Part shown: one piece after another, positions 1 through 9,813 of the stretch
Position numbering within the stretch: position 1 is the first letter of the stretch
Layout of the letters: each line of letters opens with the position of its first letter
DNA from: Stenotrophomonas nitritireducens
GTDB lineage: Bacteria > Pseudomonadota > Gammaproteobacteria > Xanthomonadales > Xanthomonadaceae
Direction: 5' to 3'
DNA length: 64,000 nt
Assembly: GCF_001700965.1 (NCBI RefSeq)
Contig: NZ_CP016756.1
Span: 558,001 to 622,000, forward strand
Notes under the pieces: model-generated
Told to the model about the DNA's origin: nothing
Seen by the model: the letters and a program-made list of their open reading frames with translations, nothing else
Databases searched by the model: none
Made by a program: the position numbers and the translations under genes

Positions 1-1
1 C

Positions 2-178
2 CGCCGCAGCGGCCACGAGCGCTGGTTGCGCAATATCGCCGTGGCGCTGGGCAATGCCGCGCCCTCGCCTGCCGTGCAGCAGGCACTGCAGACACGCCAG
101 TCGCATCCTTCCGACGTGGTCCGTGAGCATGTGCAATGGGCGCTGCAGCGGCATGCCGGTGACGCGCCGGAGCAATAG
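2..178 (+). CDS. queG: Epoxyqueuosine reductase QueG, C-terminal fragment
   Basis: This frame is open from the window edge and stops at 176-178, giving the last 58 residues. The visible tail has RRSGHERWLRNIAVALGNA followed by REHVQWAL, which matches the C-terminus of QueG. QueG is the iron-sulfur and cobamide enzyme that reduces epoxyqueuosine to queuosine in tRNA. The catalytic domains lie outside the window, so the call rests on the tail alone. About 170 bp separate it from xseA. Confidence 0.75.
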   Translation, partial: RRSGHERWLRNIAVALGNAAPSPAVQQALQTRQSHPSDVVREHVQWALQRHAGDAPEQ

Positions 179-346
179 ATGCAGCTACCGCACCGACAAC
201 ACCCTCGCCTGCGGTGATCTGCTGCAGCCAAGCACCTGCTGCCTCGAGCTGCTCGACTGCTCCGGTCGCTCCCGTAAGATAGTGACCAATAGTTCGCCTG
301 CACCAATGGCTGCGGCGGGCGCCCCACCGGCAAAAGCAGTTCAATA

Positions 347-1717
347 ATGGCCTCCAGCAACGACATCCTCACCCCCAACCAGCTCAACACCCTGGCGCGC
401 GATCTGCTGGAAAGCGCGTTTCCGCTGGTGTGGGTGGAAGGTGAGCTCGGCAGCGTCAGCCGCCCCGCTTCCGGGCATCTGTATTTCACCCTGAAGGATG
501 CGCGGGCGCAGGTCCGCGCGGCCATGTTCAAGCCCAAGAGCCAGTGGCTGAAATTCATTCCGCGCGAAGGCATGCGCGTGCTGGTGCGTGGCCGGCTGAC
601 CCTGTACGAGGCACGCGGCGATTACCAGCTGATCCTCGATCACATGGAGGAAGCCGGCGAAGGCGCGTTGCGCCGCGCCTATGACGAACTCAAGGCAAGG
701 CTGGAAGCCGAGGGTCTGTTCGACCCCGCACGCAAGCGGCCAATGCCCGCGCATGTGCGCCGGTTGGCGGTGATCACCTCGCCCAGCGGTGCGGCCGTGC
801 GTGACGTGCTGAGCGTGCTGGAGCGGCGCTTCCCGATGCTGGAAGTGGAGCTGCTGCCGTCGCTGGTACAGGGCGCCACCGCCGCACCGCAGATCACCTC
901 GCTGCTGCGCCAGGCCGATGCCAGTGGCCGCTACGATGTGATCCTGTTGACCCGTGGTGGCGGCTCGCTGGAAGACCTGTGGGCCTTCAACGACGAACAG
1001 CTGGCGCGCGCGGTCGCCGCCAGCACGACGCCGGTGGTGTCGGCGGTGGGCCACGAGACCGATTTCAGCCTGACCGACTTCGCCGCCGACCTGCGTGCAC
1101 CAACTCCATCGGTGGCGGCCGAACTGCTGGTGCCCGACCAGCGTGACCTGGCGCTGCGCGTCCGCCGGCTGGCACAACGCCTGAACCAGTTGCAGGTGCA
1201 TGCCCTGGGCCAGGCCATGCAACGCGCCGACCGTGCCGCGCTGCGCCTGCAGACCCACAGCCCGCAGGCGCGCCTGAGCCTGCTCGAACATCGCCAGCAG
1301 GCGGCCTTCGCGCGCCTGCAATCGCAATGGCGGCAGCAGCTGGAGCGCCGCACTGCGCGCTTGGCCCACGCCGCCACCGGGCTGCGTGGCAACCAGCCGC
1401 AGCGCCGCTTGAATGCCCTGGCTGAAAAGCTGGCGACGCTGGCGCCGCGTGCGCAGGCGGCCATGACCCGCCAGCTGCAGGGCGATGCCCTGCGGCTGCG
1501 TGGTATTGCACGTTCGCTGGAAGCGGTAAGCCCTTTGGCCACGGTGGCGCGCGGCTATTCCATCCTGACCCGGGTGGAAGACGGGGCGCTGGTGCGCTCC
1601 GCCGCACAGGTCAAACCCGGCGAGCAGCTACGTGCACGCCTGTCTGAAGGTGAGCTGCAGTTGCGCGTCGAGCAGGCGCACAGCACACCCGCCAACAGCG
1701 ACCCCACTCAGGGCTGA
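347..1717 (+). CDS. xseA: Exodeoxyribonuclease VII large subunit
   Basis: The 456-residue product has the usual XseA length. It opens with an OB-fold nucleic-acid-binding domain (about residues 9-100). The catalytic region contains [10 protein letters not shown] near 203-212 and [20 protein letters not shown] near 235-254. A long, charged, probably coiled-coil stretch follows. With the small subunit XseB, the enzyme degrades single-stranded DNA to oligonucleotides in both directions. No xseB lies next to it, which is common. The ATG at 347 has only a weak upstream Shine-Dalgarno but gives the normal N-terminus. The last 10 bp overlap the convergent AcvB-like gene. Confidence 0.96.
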   Translation: MASSNDILTPNQLNTLARDLLESAFPLVWVEGELGSVSRPASGHLYFTLKDARAQVRAAMFKPKSQWLKFIPREGMRVLVRGRLTLYEARGDYQLILDHMEEAGEGALRRAYDELKARLEAEGLFDPARKRPMPAHVRRLAVITSPSGAAVRDVLSVLERRFPMLEVELLPSLVQGATAAPQITSLLRQADASGRYDVILLTRGGGSLEDLWAFNDEQLARAVAASTTPVVSAVGHETDFSLTDFAADLRAPTPSVAAELLVPDQRDLALRVRRLAQRLNQLQVHALGQAMQRADRAALRLQTHSPQARLSLLEHRQQAAFARLQSQWRQQLERRTARLAHAATGLRGNQPQRRLNALAEKLATLAPRAQAAMTRQLQGDALRLRGIARSLEAVSPLATVARGYSILTRVEDGALVRSAAQVKPGEQLRARLSEGELQLRVEQAHSTPANSDPTQG

Positions 1718-2919
1718 GCCGGCAGCGCATCCCAGCGTTCGACGATGATCTGTGCCAGTTTGGCCGGGTCGCGGTCGAAATGATGCCCGCCCGGGCGTTC
1801 AACCGCCTGCATGTGCGGATCGCTCTGCAGGTCCCGGCACAGGCTGTCCTTTTCATCGGCGCCATAAATGCATTGCTGCGCAACCGGCTGCAGGCCCGCC
1901 AAGGCCGGCTGCACCGGCACCTCCTGGGCGCGGAACCATCCCAGCCAGCCGCCGACCCGCACTTCAAACGCCGCACCGTGGGCGAGCCCCAGCAGCGACA
2001 CCAGCCGTACCGAACGGCGTTGCGGCGTGCTCAGCAGCGGATAGGCGAATGGCATCACGTCCGCGCCGAAGGAATAGCCCACCAGCGCCACGTCATCGGC
2101 CTGCCATCGCTGGCGGTAGGTGCGCAGCACGCTGTCCAGGTCGGTGCCCAGCTGCGCTGCCGTGCGCTTTTTCCAGAAGTAGCGCAGGCTGTTCCAACCG
2201 ACCACCGAAATACCACTCTGGTTGAGCGCATGCGCCAAGCCCTTGTCGAGGTCGCGCCAGCCCCCATCGCCTGACATCAGCACCACCAGCCGCTTGCTGC
2301 CGGCAACCGGCATTTCGATCAGCGGCAGGGTGGCAATCCCCTGCACCGGAACAGCACCGAGCACTGTTGGCAGGGTCGCCACCAATCCCGCCTCTGTCAC
2401 CTGCCTGACAGGCACGACTGCCGTGCCGCCGTGGCAGGCGGTAGCAGCTGACGCATCGGCCGTAGTCACCAGCGCCGCTGCCATTTCACCCGGCGCAGCC
2501 CCGGCGGCACTGTCACGCACCAGCCCTGCGCTCCCGCCCTGGCCCAGCAGGACCGGCAGGAAGAACTGCTCAGCACGCGCGCGCTTGAGCAGCTTCTGGG
2601 TGAGCAGGGCCGCATCGTCCGCCATTGCCCGACAACTGCCGTTGCCCTTGTGCAACTGTTCCCGGTAGCGCGCCGCATCCACTATGGCCACCCACGCACC
2701 GGCCTGCGCCAACTGTGCGGCAAGCTGCAGGCGCTGCGCCTTGGGCAGCACCGGGTCGGCGAAATAAATGACCAGCCCGCGCGGGACGGAGGGTGGCTCA
2801 ACCACCTGTACGCGGCCATAGCGGCCGGCATTCATGCGCTTGGCATGTATCGCCCAGCCGCAGCTGACCACCACCATGATCAGCAACACCCCGAGCCCCA
2901 ACGCCGCACCACGTCGCAT
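1708..2919 (-). CDS. AcvB/VirJ-family virulence-associated alpha/beta hydrolase
   Basis: The 403-residue protein has one N-terminal membrane or signal segment (about residues 6-24). It then has two domains, as in AcvB and unlike the single-domain VirJ. The C-terminal domain contains [13 protein letters not shown] near 215 and the nucleophile-elbow motif GYSFGAD near 281-287. AcvB of Agrobacterium is reported to act on lysyl-phosphatidylglycerol in the periplasm. I infer a related envelope role here. The usual partner, an MprF/LpiA synthase, is not adjacent. The gene follows the M48 protease on the same strand after 84 bp. The substrate is not shown by the sequence. Confidence 0.82.
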   Translation of the reverse strand: MRRGAALGLGVLLIMVVVSCGWAIHAKRMNAGRYGRVQVVEPPSVPRGLVIYFADPVLPKAQRLQLAAQLAQAGAWVAIVDAARYREQLHKGNGSCRAMADDAALLTQKLLKRARAEQFFLPVLLGQGGSAGLVRDSAAGAAPGEMAAALVTTADASAATACHGGTAVVPVRQVTEAGLVATLPTVLGAVPVQGIATLPLIEMPVAGSKRLVVLMSGDGGWRDLDKGLAHALNQSGISVVGWNSLRYFWKKRTAAQLGTDLDSVLRTYRQRWQADDVALVGYSFGADVMPFAYPLLSTPQRRSVRLVSLLGLAHGAAFEVRVGGWLGWFRAQEVPVQPALAGLQPVAQQCIYGADEKDSLCRDLQSDPHMQAVERPGGHHFDRDPAKLAQIIVERWDALPAQP

Positions 2920-3003
2920 CGTCTACCTCTGGCTTGCAACCCGCAAAGGCGACCAGCAGCCGCCGGCAGTCATCATGGTCTGTTCGATAGCTGGCGGCGC
3001 TGG

Positions 3004-3918
3004 TCAGCGCGCCGCTGCGCCTGCGCTGCAATAGCGCTGCCGGTACTCCAGCGCCTTGGGCATCAGCGCCTGCAGGTTCTGGATGCGAGTGCCGGGATTG
3101 GGATGGGTGGAGGAGAACTCCGGCGGTGCCTGGCCACCACTGGCCTGGCTCATGCGCTGCCACAGCGGCACCGCCTCTTCCGGGTTGAAACAGGCCGCCG
3201 CAGCGAGCATCAGCCCCACTTCATCAGCCTGGGTTTCGTGCGAACGCGCATACGGCAGCAGATAGCCGTAGCCCATGGCCGACATCATCATCTGTTGCTG
3301 CTGCACGTCCATGCCGCTGGCAGCGCCGGCCATCTGCCCGATCTGGGTCAGCTTCTGCTGGGCCATGCGCTGGGCGCCGTGGCGCAGCAGCGCGTGGGCG
3401 ATTTCGTGGCCCATCACCACTGCCAGTGCATCGGCGTTCTGCGCAACCGGAATCAAGCCGGTATAGACCGCCATCTTGCCGCCGGGCAGGCAGAAGGCAT
3501 TGGCTTCATCGGACTGCAGGACGTTCACGTCCCACTCGAAATCTTTGGCGAAATGCTGTGGCTGCAGGCCATGTTCCTGCGCCAATGAAGTCTCCACAAC
3601 GTCCACCTTGGCAATCAGGCGGCTGGCGATCTCACGCACCTGGCGGGCGATCTGCGAATTCGGGTCGACCGGGCGTTCCTGCGCAAGGATCTCCTGGTAG
3701 GCCTGCAGGCCCAACGCCTTCTCCTCACTGGCATCGAGCGAGCTGTCGATCAGCACCTTCTCGCCGGTATACGGGTCCACCGAACGATTGCCGAAGTAAT
3801 AGCAGCCGCCATATACCGCGAAGCCCAGCAGGATCACCCAGCGGATATTGCCGAACAGGCCGCCACCACGCCGACGTTGGCCGCCATTGCCTTGGTTACC
3901 GAAAGGATCTTGTCGCAT
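3004..3918 (-). CDS. M48-family membrane-anchored zinc metalloprotease
   Basis: The product has 304 residues from the ATG at 3918. I prefer this start to an upstream in-frame ATG at 3987, which adds an arginine- and proline-rich run unlike the family. There is a short basic, glycine-rich N-terminus and one membrane segment (about residues 26-42). The zinc site is HEIAH near 171-175, with the third ligand in SHETQADEVG near 226-235. STHPNPGTRI closes the domain. M48 proteases of this type (BepA/LoiP/YcaL relatives) handle envelope protein quality control. The substrate is unknown. The 290 bp upstream hold no gene that I recognise. Confidence 0.88.
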   Translation of the reverse strand: MRQDPFGNQGNGGQRRRGGGLFGNIRWVILLGFAVYGGCYYFGNRSVDPYTGEKVLIDSSLDASEEKALGLQAYQEILAQERPVDPNSQIARQVREIASRLIAKVDVVETSLAQEHGLQPQHFAKDFEWDVNVLQSDEANAFCLPGGKMAVYTGLIPVAQNADALAVVMGHEIAHALLRHGAQRMAQQKLTQIGQMAGAASGMDVQQQQMMMSAMGYGYLLPYARSHETQADEVGLMLAAAACFNPEEAVPLWQRMSQASGGQAPPEFSSTHPNPGTRIQNLQALMPKALEYRQRYCSAGAAAR

Positions 3919-4208
3919 GGTTGGATTCCGTCTGGGCCGGGCTGGCCGTGGCCGATGGTAACGCCAGCGGTTACAGAAAGTTGTCACGATGGAAAAGATG
4001 CGCCTGCAGCGCTGCCAAGCAGCCGGCCCTGGCCGCTGGCCTGCACCTGGCGCCCTGGCTGCGGAGCACGGCCTGCGCAGATCCGTCGCCCACCGGTCGG
4101 CTCAGCGACGCCATCATGGCTGTCGCTGGTGCATTGGTTCAGGGCAGATCGCCGCCAAACGGCGGCGGGTCGCCAAGCGGCCAAGGCGACTGCACGCAGA
4201 CAACGCCG

Positions 4209-5690
4209 CTATTTGCTGCTCGCAGCCATTTCGGCCAGCGCAGCCGGCGCGCTCTTGCTGGTCGGATCAAGCGTAAGTGCCATCTGGTAGCTGCTGCGCG
4301 CGGCATCCAGGCGACCGACCACACGGTAGGCTTCACCAAGGCTGTCGTGGGCATTGGCGGCATCCGGATGCTCGGCCACGCCCCACTCGAACACGCGCAC
4401 CGCCGCATCCTGCTTGCCTGCCCGCAGCAGTTTGTAACCGAGCACGTTGAACCCACGCTCGCTGCGGTCATACTCGGCCCCGCGCGCTCCCAGCCCTTCA
4501 TAGGCCTTGGTCATTGCCTGCAATCCTTCGTTGTAGACAATGGGCGTCAGCAGGTCATCAAGGCTGCGTTTAGCCAGTTGCATCGGCTTGCCGTTGAGCA
4601 CCTCCATCAGGTCATTGCCCATCGCCGCCACCAACGCGCCCTGCCAGAAATTGTCCAGAATGATCACAGCATCCTGATGCGGCTCCGAGCGCAGGTAATA
4701 GCTCTGATAGCCGGGGACGCTGCCTGTGTGCGACGCAACAGGCAAGGTACTGCCATCGGCAAGCTTCCACTGCTCCACTCCCCAGCCGAAGCCATAGGAA
4801 GATGCGTGTACCTGCAGCATCGTCCGCCGCATGTCCTCGTGCAGCAGACCGCTGCCATACAGCGCGCGGTCGAAGCGATACAGGTCTTCGGCAGTGGTAT
4901 AGATTCCCGCCGCTGCATAGGACACGCTCGGGTCGATCCATTGGGGATACACCAGCTTGCCGTCCGGGGTCCTGGTATAGCCCTGGGCGAAATCCTTCAG
5001 CACCGCGGCATCGGCGAACAGTCCGCTGGACGCCATGCCCGCCGGCGCGAAGATCCGGTCCTGCAGATTGCGCGCGAGTGTTTGCCCGGTTGCTTTCTCG
5101 ATCAACAGGCCGAGCAGGAAGAAACCATTGTTGTTGTAACGCCACTGCTGCCCTGGAGCCTCAAGCTGGGTCGGCTTGATCCATAGCCGCGCGAACTCCA
5201 TCGGCACATAGCTGCGACGGGCGGAGGTCAGCCACCAGTCGTCGGTATAACGCGCAGGAAGGTCGGCAATGCCGGAGGTATGGCTGAGCAACTGTGCAAC
5301 GGTTACCGAGGCCGACGGCGTCGCGGCGTAGAGTTCCGGAAGATACTCGCCAAGTGTTCCATCCAGCCGCAGCCTGCCTTGCTCCACCAGCTGCAGTGTG
5401 AGCGTGGCAACCAGCGGTTTGGTCAGTGAACCGATGCGATACCGTCCCTCCATCCGGTTCGGTACCGACCACTCGACATTGGCTTGGCCATAGGATGCGC
5501 GCAACAACACGTTGCCTTCGCGGGCGACCAGTACCGTGCCGTTGAAGCCACGCCGGTCCGCGTAACTGTCCACCAATTGCTTCAGTTGCTCCGCTGTCGT
5601 CGGAACGTCGACATTGGCGTTGGCGTCGGTGTTGACGAAAAAACCACACAAAAGCAGGACAGCACCGCATACGTTGCGAAGTTGGCGCAT
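4209..5690 (-). CDS. Secreted beta-lactamase-fold serine hydrolase with TPR-like tail
   Basis: The 493-residue protein has a Sec signal peptide (about residues 1-26) and the class C beta-lactamase/D-aminopeptidase fold. The three active-site motifs are present: SLTK (about 88-91), YNN (about 185-187) and HTG (about 321-323). The last 110 residues look like helical TPR repeats, with alternating small and aromatic residues around AVRVFEWGVAEHPDAANAHD. Family members include esterases, D-amino-acid peptidases and penicillin-binding relatives, so the substrate cannot be assigned. It stands alone, with about 140 bp to the next gene upstream. A second family member nearby (9814-11001) is broken. 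Confidence 0.85.
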   Translation of the reverse strand: MRQLRNVCGAVLLLCGFFVNTDANANVDVPTTAEQLKQLVDSYADRRGFNGTVLVAREGNVLLRASYGQANVEWSVPNRMEGRYRIGSLTKPLVATLTLQLVEQGRLRLDGTLGEYLPELYAATPSASVTVAQLLSHTSGIADLPARYTDDWWLTSARRSYVPMEFARLWIKPTQLEAPGQQWRYNNNGFFLLGLLIEKATGQTLARNLQDRIFAPAGMASSGLFADAAVLKDFAQGYTRTPDGKLVYPQWIDPSVSYAAAGIYTTAEDLYRFDRALYGSGLLHEDMRRTMLQVHASSYGFGWGVEQWKLADGSTLPVASHTGSVPGYQSYYLRSEPHQDAVIILDNFWQGALVAAMGNDLMEVLNGKPMQLAKRSLDDLLTPIVYNEGLQAMTKAYEGLGARGAEYDRSERGFNVLGYKLLRAGKQDAAVRVFEWGVAEHPDAANAHDSLGEAYRVVGRLDAARSSYQMALTLDPTSKSAPAALAEMAASSK

Positions 5691-5832
5691 AGATCACGTT
5701 GGTGGCTGGATTGAACGCTGGACACTATCCATGACTACAAATGTAGTCAAGTGCAACATGGCCACTTGGATCAGTTACTGCTCGTTAGTGCCGCGATCCG
5801 CCGGCGGAGCACCAGCGTAAGCCGCGGCCATG

Positions 5833-7782
5833 TCAAATGCCGCGCACCAGGCGGAAGCCGATGCGTGCCGAGGTGACGTCCGAGTCCTGTGACTGCCGCC
5901 ACGCCGCGCGGGTCTGCTCCGGCGCGTTGGCCCAGTTGCCACCGCGGATCACCCGCTGCCGGCAACCCGGGTTGTACCAGGCCGCGCCATCGGCCGGTGC
6001 ACGCCGGTAGCTGGCATGCCAGCAGTCGGCCACCCACTCGCTGACATTGCCGCTGACATCGTGCAGGCCCCAGGCATTGGCGCGGAACATCGCAACCGGC
6101 GCCGTGCCCCAGAACCCGTCGCCATAACCGATGAAAGCATTGTTCCAATGGCGGCCGCTGGGTGACACATCCAGGCTGCCGGTGAAGTTGCCAGCGTTCT
6201 CCGGCGGCGTCATCGAACGCCCCCACGGGTAGCGCCCCTGGTTGCCGGCGCGCAGCGCGTATTCGAATTCCGATTCACTGGGCAACCGGTAATAGCGCCC
6301 GGTCTGCTCGGACAACCAGGCCGCATAGGCCTCGGCATCACGCACGCTCACGTGCATGACCGGGCTGTTGGGCGCGGCCTTGGCGCCGTTGTAGTCGGAC
6401 TGCCAATCCACCCCGCTGCGACGGATGAAATTGCCGCTGCGCTCGTCATACACAATGGAATGGCCGCGACGGGTAGCGCGCGGCCGCGCCTTGGCCGCTT
6501 CCACGAAGCGGCGGAAGTCGGCCACCGTGACCTCGGTGATCGACATCGCAAACCCGCGCTCGAAGCGCACCTGATGCTGCGGCCGCTCCGCATCGCTGCT
6601 GCCGATCTCGCCTTCGGCCGCGCCCATCTGGAAACTGCCGTACGGCACCACCACCATCTGCGGCCCGCGGCTGCCATCGGCCAGCGCATCGCTGAATACC
6701 TGGCCCGGACGGAAGCTGCCGTAATGGGTGACCAGCTCGATGCGCGCACGCAGCAGCGCCACGGTGCGGTCATCGGGCAGCGCGATCCGTTCGGCCTGGG
6801 CCAGCTTCAGCTGCGCGTCCTTCAGCCCTTTGGACGACACCAGATCGCGCAGGCCGCCTTCGCGCAGCGCATCAAGCTGGGCGGTGCGGATGTTCTCGAT
6901 GCGCACCCGCGCATCCTTCAGGGTCACCGCTTCGCCACGGATGGTGGTGGCCTTGTCCAGCCAGCGCGCCGCCGCGTCGAAATCGGACTCCACCGCGGCG
7001 GCGTACTCAGCGCGGCGGATCAATCCACTTTCCACCGCGGCCAAGCCCTGCCTGGCCCGGCTGTTGAGCGGGTCGGTAGCCAGCACTTCGCGGAAGGCTG
7101 CCTGCGCACCACCGCCATCCTCACCAAACTGATGCTGGCGCAGAGCCTGCTCGCCAGCCCGATTCAACGCCAGCAGCCGCCGCGCCACCGCGATGCGCTG
7201 CTGCAAGGCCTGCTCGGCCTTGCCTTCCGGCGCCAGGGCCACGGCAACGCCGGCGATTTCGGCCGCCTGCGCCAACGCCTGGCGCTGGTTCTCGGGCTGG
7301 GCCATCAAGGCCGTAGCCTGCGCGCGCAGACGTTGCCGGGCCTTGTCCAGGCCGCGCTGCGCGGCCCGATCCTGCGGTTGCAGGGCCAGGATGGCCAGGT
7401 ACAGCGGAATCGCATCCTCGGCGTCGCGGTACAACCTGTCCTCGGCCAAGGCCTTGTCCGCGGCCTTCCGTGCCTCGGCCAGCTCGCCGGGCTGCAGGCT
7501 CACTTCCGGCGCGTTCCAGACCGGCAGCGCGATGCTTTCAACCTGCGGTGCAGGGTCTGGCGTCGTCGCCCTCGCCTGCACGGCAGCCGCTGCTTCCGCC
7601 TCGGCTTTGGCTTTGGCTTCAGCGCGCGCCTGGACCCGTGCCTCCAGCCGCTCGGTCAGCGTCGGACTTTTTGCGGGCGCCGCATCGGGCGCGGCCGGTG
7701 GCGCACTGCCACCGCACCCCGCCAACACCAGCAGCGTCGCCAGACCCAACAATTGGCCGGTTTTACCCAAAAACGCCTCCAT
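5833..7782 (-). CDS. SUMF1/formylglycine-generating-enzyme-like lipoprotein
   Basis: From the ATG at 7782 the product has 649 residues. A GTG at 7794 would add four. A lipobox (LVLAGC) follows the first membrane segment, so the protein is a probable lipoprotein. A charged, Ala/Glu/Lys-rich region and a long helical middle (about 100-360) lead to a C-terminal FGE-sulfatase domain. That domain has PYGSFQMGA near 375, ITEVTVADF, and the terminal IRGGNWANAPEQTRAAWRQS and ARIGFRLVRG. Genuine formylglycine-generating enzymes use paired Cys. This domain is more like the non-catalytic or PvdO/EgtB-related members, so an enzymatic role is uncertain. It is divergent from rnd, with starts 84 bp apart. 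Confidence 0.8.
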   Translation of the reverse strand: MEAFLGKTGQLLGLATLLVLAGCGGSAPPAAPDAAPAKSPTLTERLEARVQARAEAKAKAEAEAAAAVQARATTPDPAPQVESIALPVWNAPEVSLQPGELAEARKAADKALAEDRLYRDAEDAIPLYLAILALQPQDRAAQRGLDKARQRLRAQATALMAQPENQRQALAQAAEIAGVAVALAPEGKAEQALQQRIAVARRLLALNRAGEQALRQHQFGEDGGGAQAAFREVLATDPLNSRARQGLAAVESGLIRRAEYAAAVESDFDAAARWLDKATTIRGEAVTLKDARVRIENIRTAQLDALREGGLRDLVSSKGLKDAQLKLAQAERIALPDDRTVALLRARIELVTHYGSFRPGQVFSDALADGSRGPQMVVVPYGSFQMGAAEGEIGSSDAERPQHQVRFERGFAMSITEVTVADFRRFVEAAKARPRATRRGHSIVYDERSGNFIRRSGVDWQSDYNGAKAAPNSPVMHVSVRDAEAYAAWLSEQTGRYYRLPSESEFEYALRAGNQGRYPWGRSMTPPENAGNFTGSLDVSPSGRHWNNAFIGYGDGFWGTAPVAMFRANAWGLHDVSGNVSEWVADCWHASYRRAPADGAAWYNPGCRQRVIRGGNWANAPEQTRAAWRQSQDSDVTSARIGFRLVRGI

Positions 7783-7866
7783 GACCTTGCACACTTCTCC
7801 GGGAGCGGCCCGACGTTAGGCTATTCTCGCCTGCCTGAGCAAACCCTGCAGTTGACGGAACCCCAC

Positions 7867-8949
7867 GTGGCTTACTGGATCAAACACCCGGCGGAGTTGG
7901 AAGAACGCTACCGCCAGCGCCCGAGCCGGATCGGGCTGGACACCGAATTCATCCGCGAACGCACCTATTGGCCGCAGCTGGCCTTGGTGCAGATGGCAGT
8001 CGGCGACGAAATCCTGCTGATCGACCCGCTGATACCCGGCATGTGCGAGGCGCTGAAACCCTGGCTGACCGACACCTCGATCACCAAGATCATGCACAGC
8101 GCCAGCGAAGACCTGGTGGCCTTCAAGTGCGCCTGCGACGCGCTACCGCGGCCGCTGTTCGACACCCAGATCGGTGCCGCCCTGGCCGGCATCGGCGGCG
8201 GCATGGGCTACCAGAAGCTGGTGGCCGAGATCACCGGCGTCACCCTGCCCAAGGGCGAGACCCGCTCGGACTGGCTCAAGCGCCCGCTCAGCGATGCCCA
8301 GCTGGAATACGCCGCCGACGACGTGGAATACCTGTTCGCCCTGCACGACACCATCAGCGCCAAGCTGCAGGCGGCAGACCGCCTGCAATGGCTGCAGGAC
8401 GATGGCGAGCGCCTGCTGGCCAGCGTCGAAGGCGACGAAGGCGAGCATTGGCCGCATCTGTCGATGCGTTCCTCGCAGGTCCTGGAACGCGACGCCCAGC
8501 TGCGCCTGCTGCGCCTGCTGCGTTGGCGTGACCAGCAGGCTCGCAGCAGCGACAAACCGCGCAGCTGGATCCTCGACAACGAGCTGGCCAGCCTGCTGGC
8601 ACGCACCCCGCCGGCTGACTACGACAGCATGCTCAAGCTGTTCGGTCGCTTCCCCAAGGCCCCGCGGAAACTGGCGCAGCCGCTGTGGGAAGCCCTCAAC
8701 ACCCCGCTTGCCGACGAAGCTGAAGCACCGATGGCCCTGCCCGCCACCGACGGCAACAAGAACACCATCAAGCGCCTGCAGGACGCAGTGAGCAAGCGCA
8801 GCGCCGAGCTGGAACTGCCCGACGGCCTGCTGGCCTCGCGCAAGCACCTGGAAGCACTGTTGGAAAGCGGCAACTGGCCCACCGCACTGGCCGGCTGGCG
8901 CCAGCAACAATTGGAACCGGTGCTGCGGCCACTGCTGCCCAACACCTGA
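7867..8949 (+). CDS. rnd: Ribonuclease D
   Basis: No ATG fits. I chose the GTG at 7867, which has ACGGAA 6 bp upstream and gives 360 residues, the normal length. A TTG at 7852 is the alternative. The DEDD exonuclease motifs are all visible: DTE in GLDTEFIRE near residue 25, the HSASEDL block near 77, and YAADDVEYLF near 140. A C-terminal HRDC domain follows. RNase D trims 3' ends of tRNA precursors, and two tRNA genes lie just downstream on the other strand. The stop is followed by a perfect 12-bp hairpin. Confidence 0.93.
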   Translation: MAYWIKHPAELEERYRQRPSRIGLDTEFIRERTYWPQLALVQMAVGDEILLIDPLIPGMCEALKPWLTDTSITKIMHSASEDLVAFKCACDALPRPLFDTQIGAALAGIGGGMGYQKLVAEITGVTLPKGETRSDWLKRPLSDAQLEYAADDVEYLFALHDTISAKLQAADRLQWLQDDGERLLASVEGDEGEHWPHLSMRSSQVLERDAQLRLLRLLRWRDQQARSSDKPRSWILDNELASLLARTPPADYDSMLKLFGRFPKAPRKLAQPLWEALNTPLADEAEAPMALPATDGNKNTIKRLQDAVSKRSAELELPDGLLASRKHLEALLESGNWPTALAGWRQQQLEPVLRPLLPNT

Positions 8950-8955
8950 GCGACA

Positions 8956-8982
8956 GCGCGCCCCGACCACGTCGGGGCGCGC
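8956..8982 (+). terminator. Hairpin after rnd, probable terminator
   Basis: A perfect 12-bp GC-rich inverted repeat with a CAC loop begins 6 bp after the rnd stop. It lacks a U-tract, so intrinsic termination is uncertain; it may instead protect the mRNA 3' end. Confidence 0.55.
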
Positions 8983-8994
8983 AAGAACGCCACT

Positions 8995-9149
8995 GTAGTG
9001 CCGAACCATGCTCGGCAAAAACGATCGAGGAACGCTTGCACACGCTCTTGTGGGAGCGGCGTAAGCCGCGAAGCTTGGCTTGCCGAAACTGCAGTGCAAG
9101 TCTGCGATCTTAAGGGCTGTTGGTTTCGCGGCTTACGCCGCTCCCGCAA
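8995..9149. repeat. REP-like palindromes: one GTAG element and one inverted pair
   Basis: A GTAG-headed palindrome (GTAGTGCCGAACCATGCTCG) sits at 8995-9016. An inverted pair of the second family lies at 9050-9075 (GTGGGAGCGGCGTAAGCCGC) and 9125-9149 in reverse. The same two families recur at 19.7, 32.6, 35.6, 36.8, 39.4-40.2 and 44.1 kb. The GTAG head is typical of the Stenotrophomonas SMAG REP families. Confidence 0.75.
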
Positions 9150-9189
9150 ACACAATTGCAAGCGGCGCAAAACCGGTGCAAACGAACAA

Positions 9190-9221
9190 CAAAAAAGGGC
9201 TCGCATTTCTGCGAACCCTTG
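9190..9221 (-). terminator. Intrinsic terminator of tRNA-Phe
   Basis: On the minus strand, GGGTTCGCA and TGCGAGCCC pair across a GAAA loop and are followed by TTTTTT, directly downstream of tRNA-Phe. Confidence 0.9.
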
Positions 9222-9227
9222 AAATTT

Positions 9228-9303
9228 TGGTGGCCGAGGACGGAATCGAACCGCCGACACGGGGATTTTCAATCCCCTGCTCTACCAACTGAGCTACTCG
9301 GCC
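9228..9303 (-). tRNA. tRNA-Phe (GAA)
   Basis: The minus strand folds as a complete cloverleaf of 76 nt with encoded CCA. The acceptor GGCCGAG pairs with CTCGGCC. The anticodon stem GGGGA/UCCCC encloses the loop UUGAAAA, so the anticodon is GAA. The T loop contains GGTTCGATTCC. Confidence 0.97.
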
Positions 9304-9510
9304 ACTTTGTTTTGTTTTCGTCGGCGTTGCTGCCGTCGAGGAGGCGTATATTACGGAGCTATTTCGATTTCGGCAAGCCAATTTCACAAAAATTTTCACA
9401 TCCGCTGAAAATTCCTTGAAATGCCTTGTGCGGCCGAGCTTGCGCGCCACAGAGCAACAGCAAGGCCTGGCGAAAATTTGATCAAACCACCCACAACCAG
9501 CGCACAAACG

Positions 9511-9543
9511 CAAAGAGCCGCATCATCCGACGCGGCTCTTTGT
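9511..9543 (-). terminator. Intrinsic terminator of tRNA-Ala
   Basis: AAAGAGCCGC and GCGGCTCTTT pair across a 10-nt loop. The element lies 10 bp downstream of tRNA-Ala on the minus strand and is T-rich on both sides. Confidence 0.85.
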
Positions 9544-9552
9544 TTGAATACT

Positions 9553-9628
<76 letters not shown>

Positions 9629-9813
9629 ACGGTGAACCGAGCATAGCGCGACATCGGCACCTTCGCCACTGGATTGCCAGCACCCTTCCCGGCCGCCCTC
9701 CTTTACCCAGCAGAGACCGCGCCGGTGGCGAATTGCCACGCACCGTCGCACCCTCATCAACAGTGACCCCTATGTCACCGGGCTGCGTGCGACCCACCTA
9801 GACCACGCGCCAC

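Noticed and set aside
341..1369. Long minus-strand ORF (342 codons) opposite xseA
   Set aside because: It is a GC-rich shadow of xseA, rich in His, Gln, Arg and Gly, with no motif or ribosome site.
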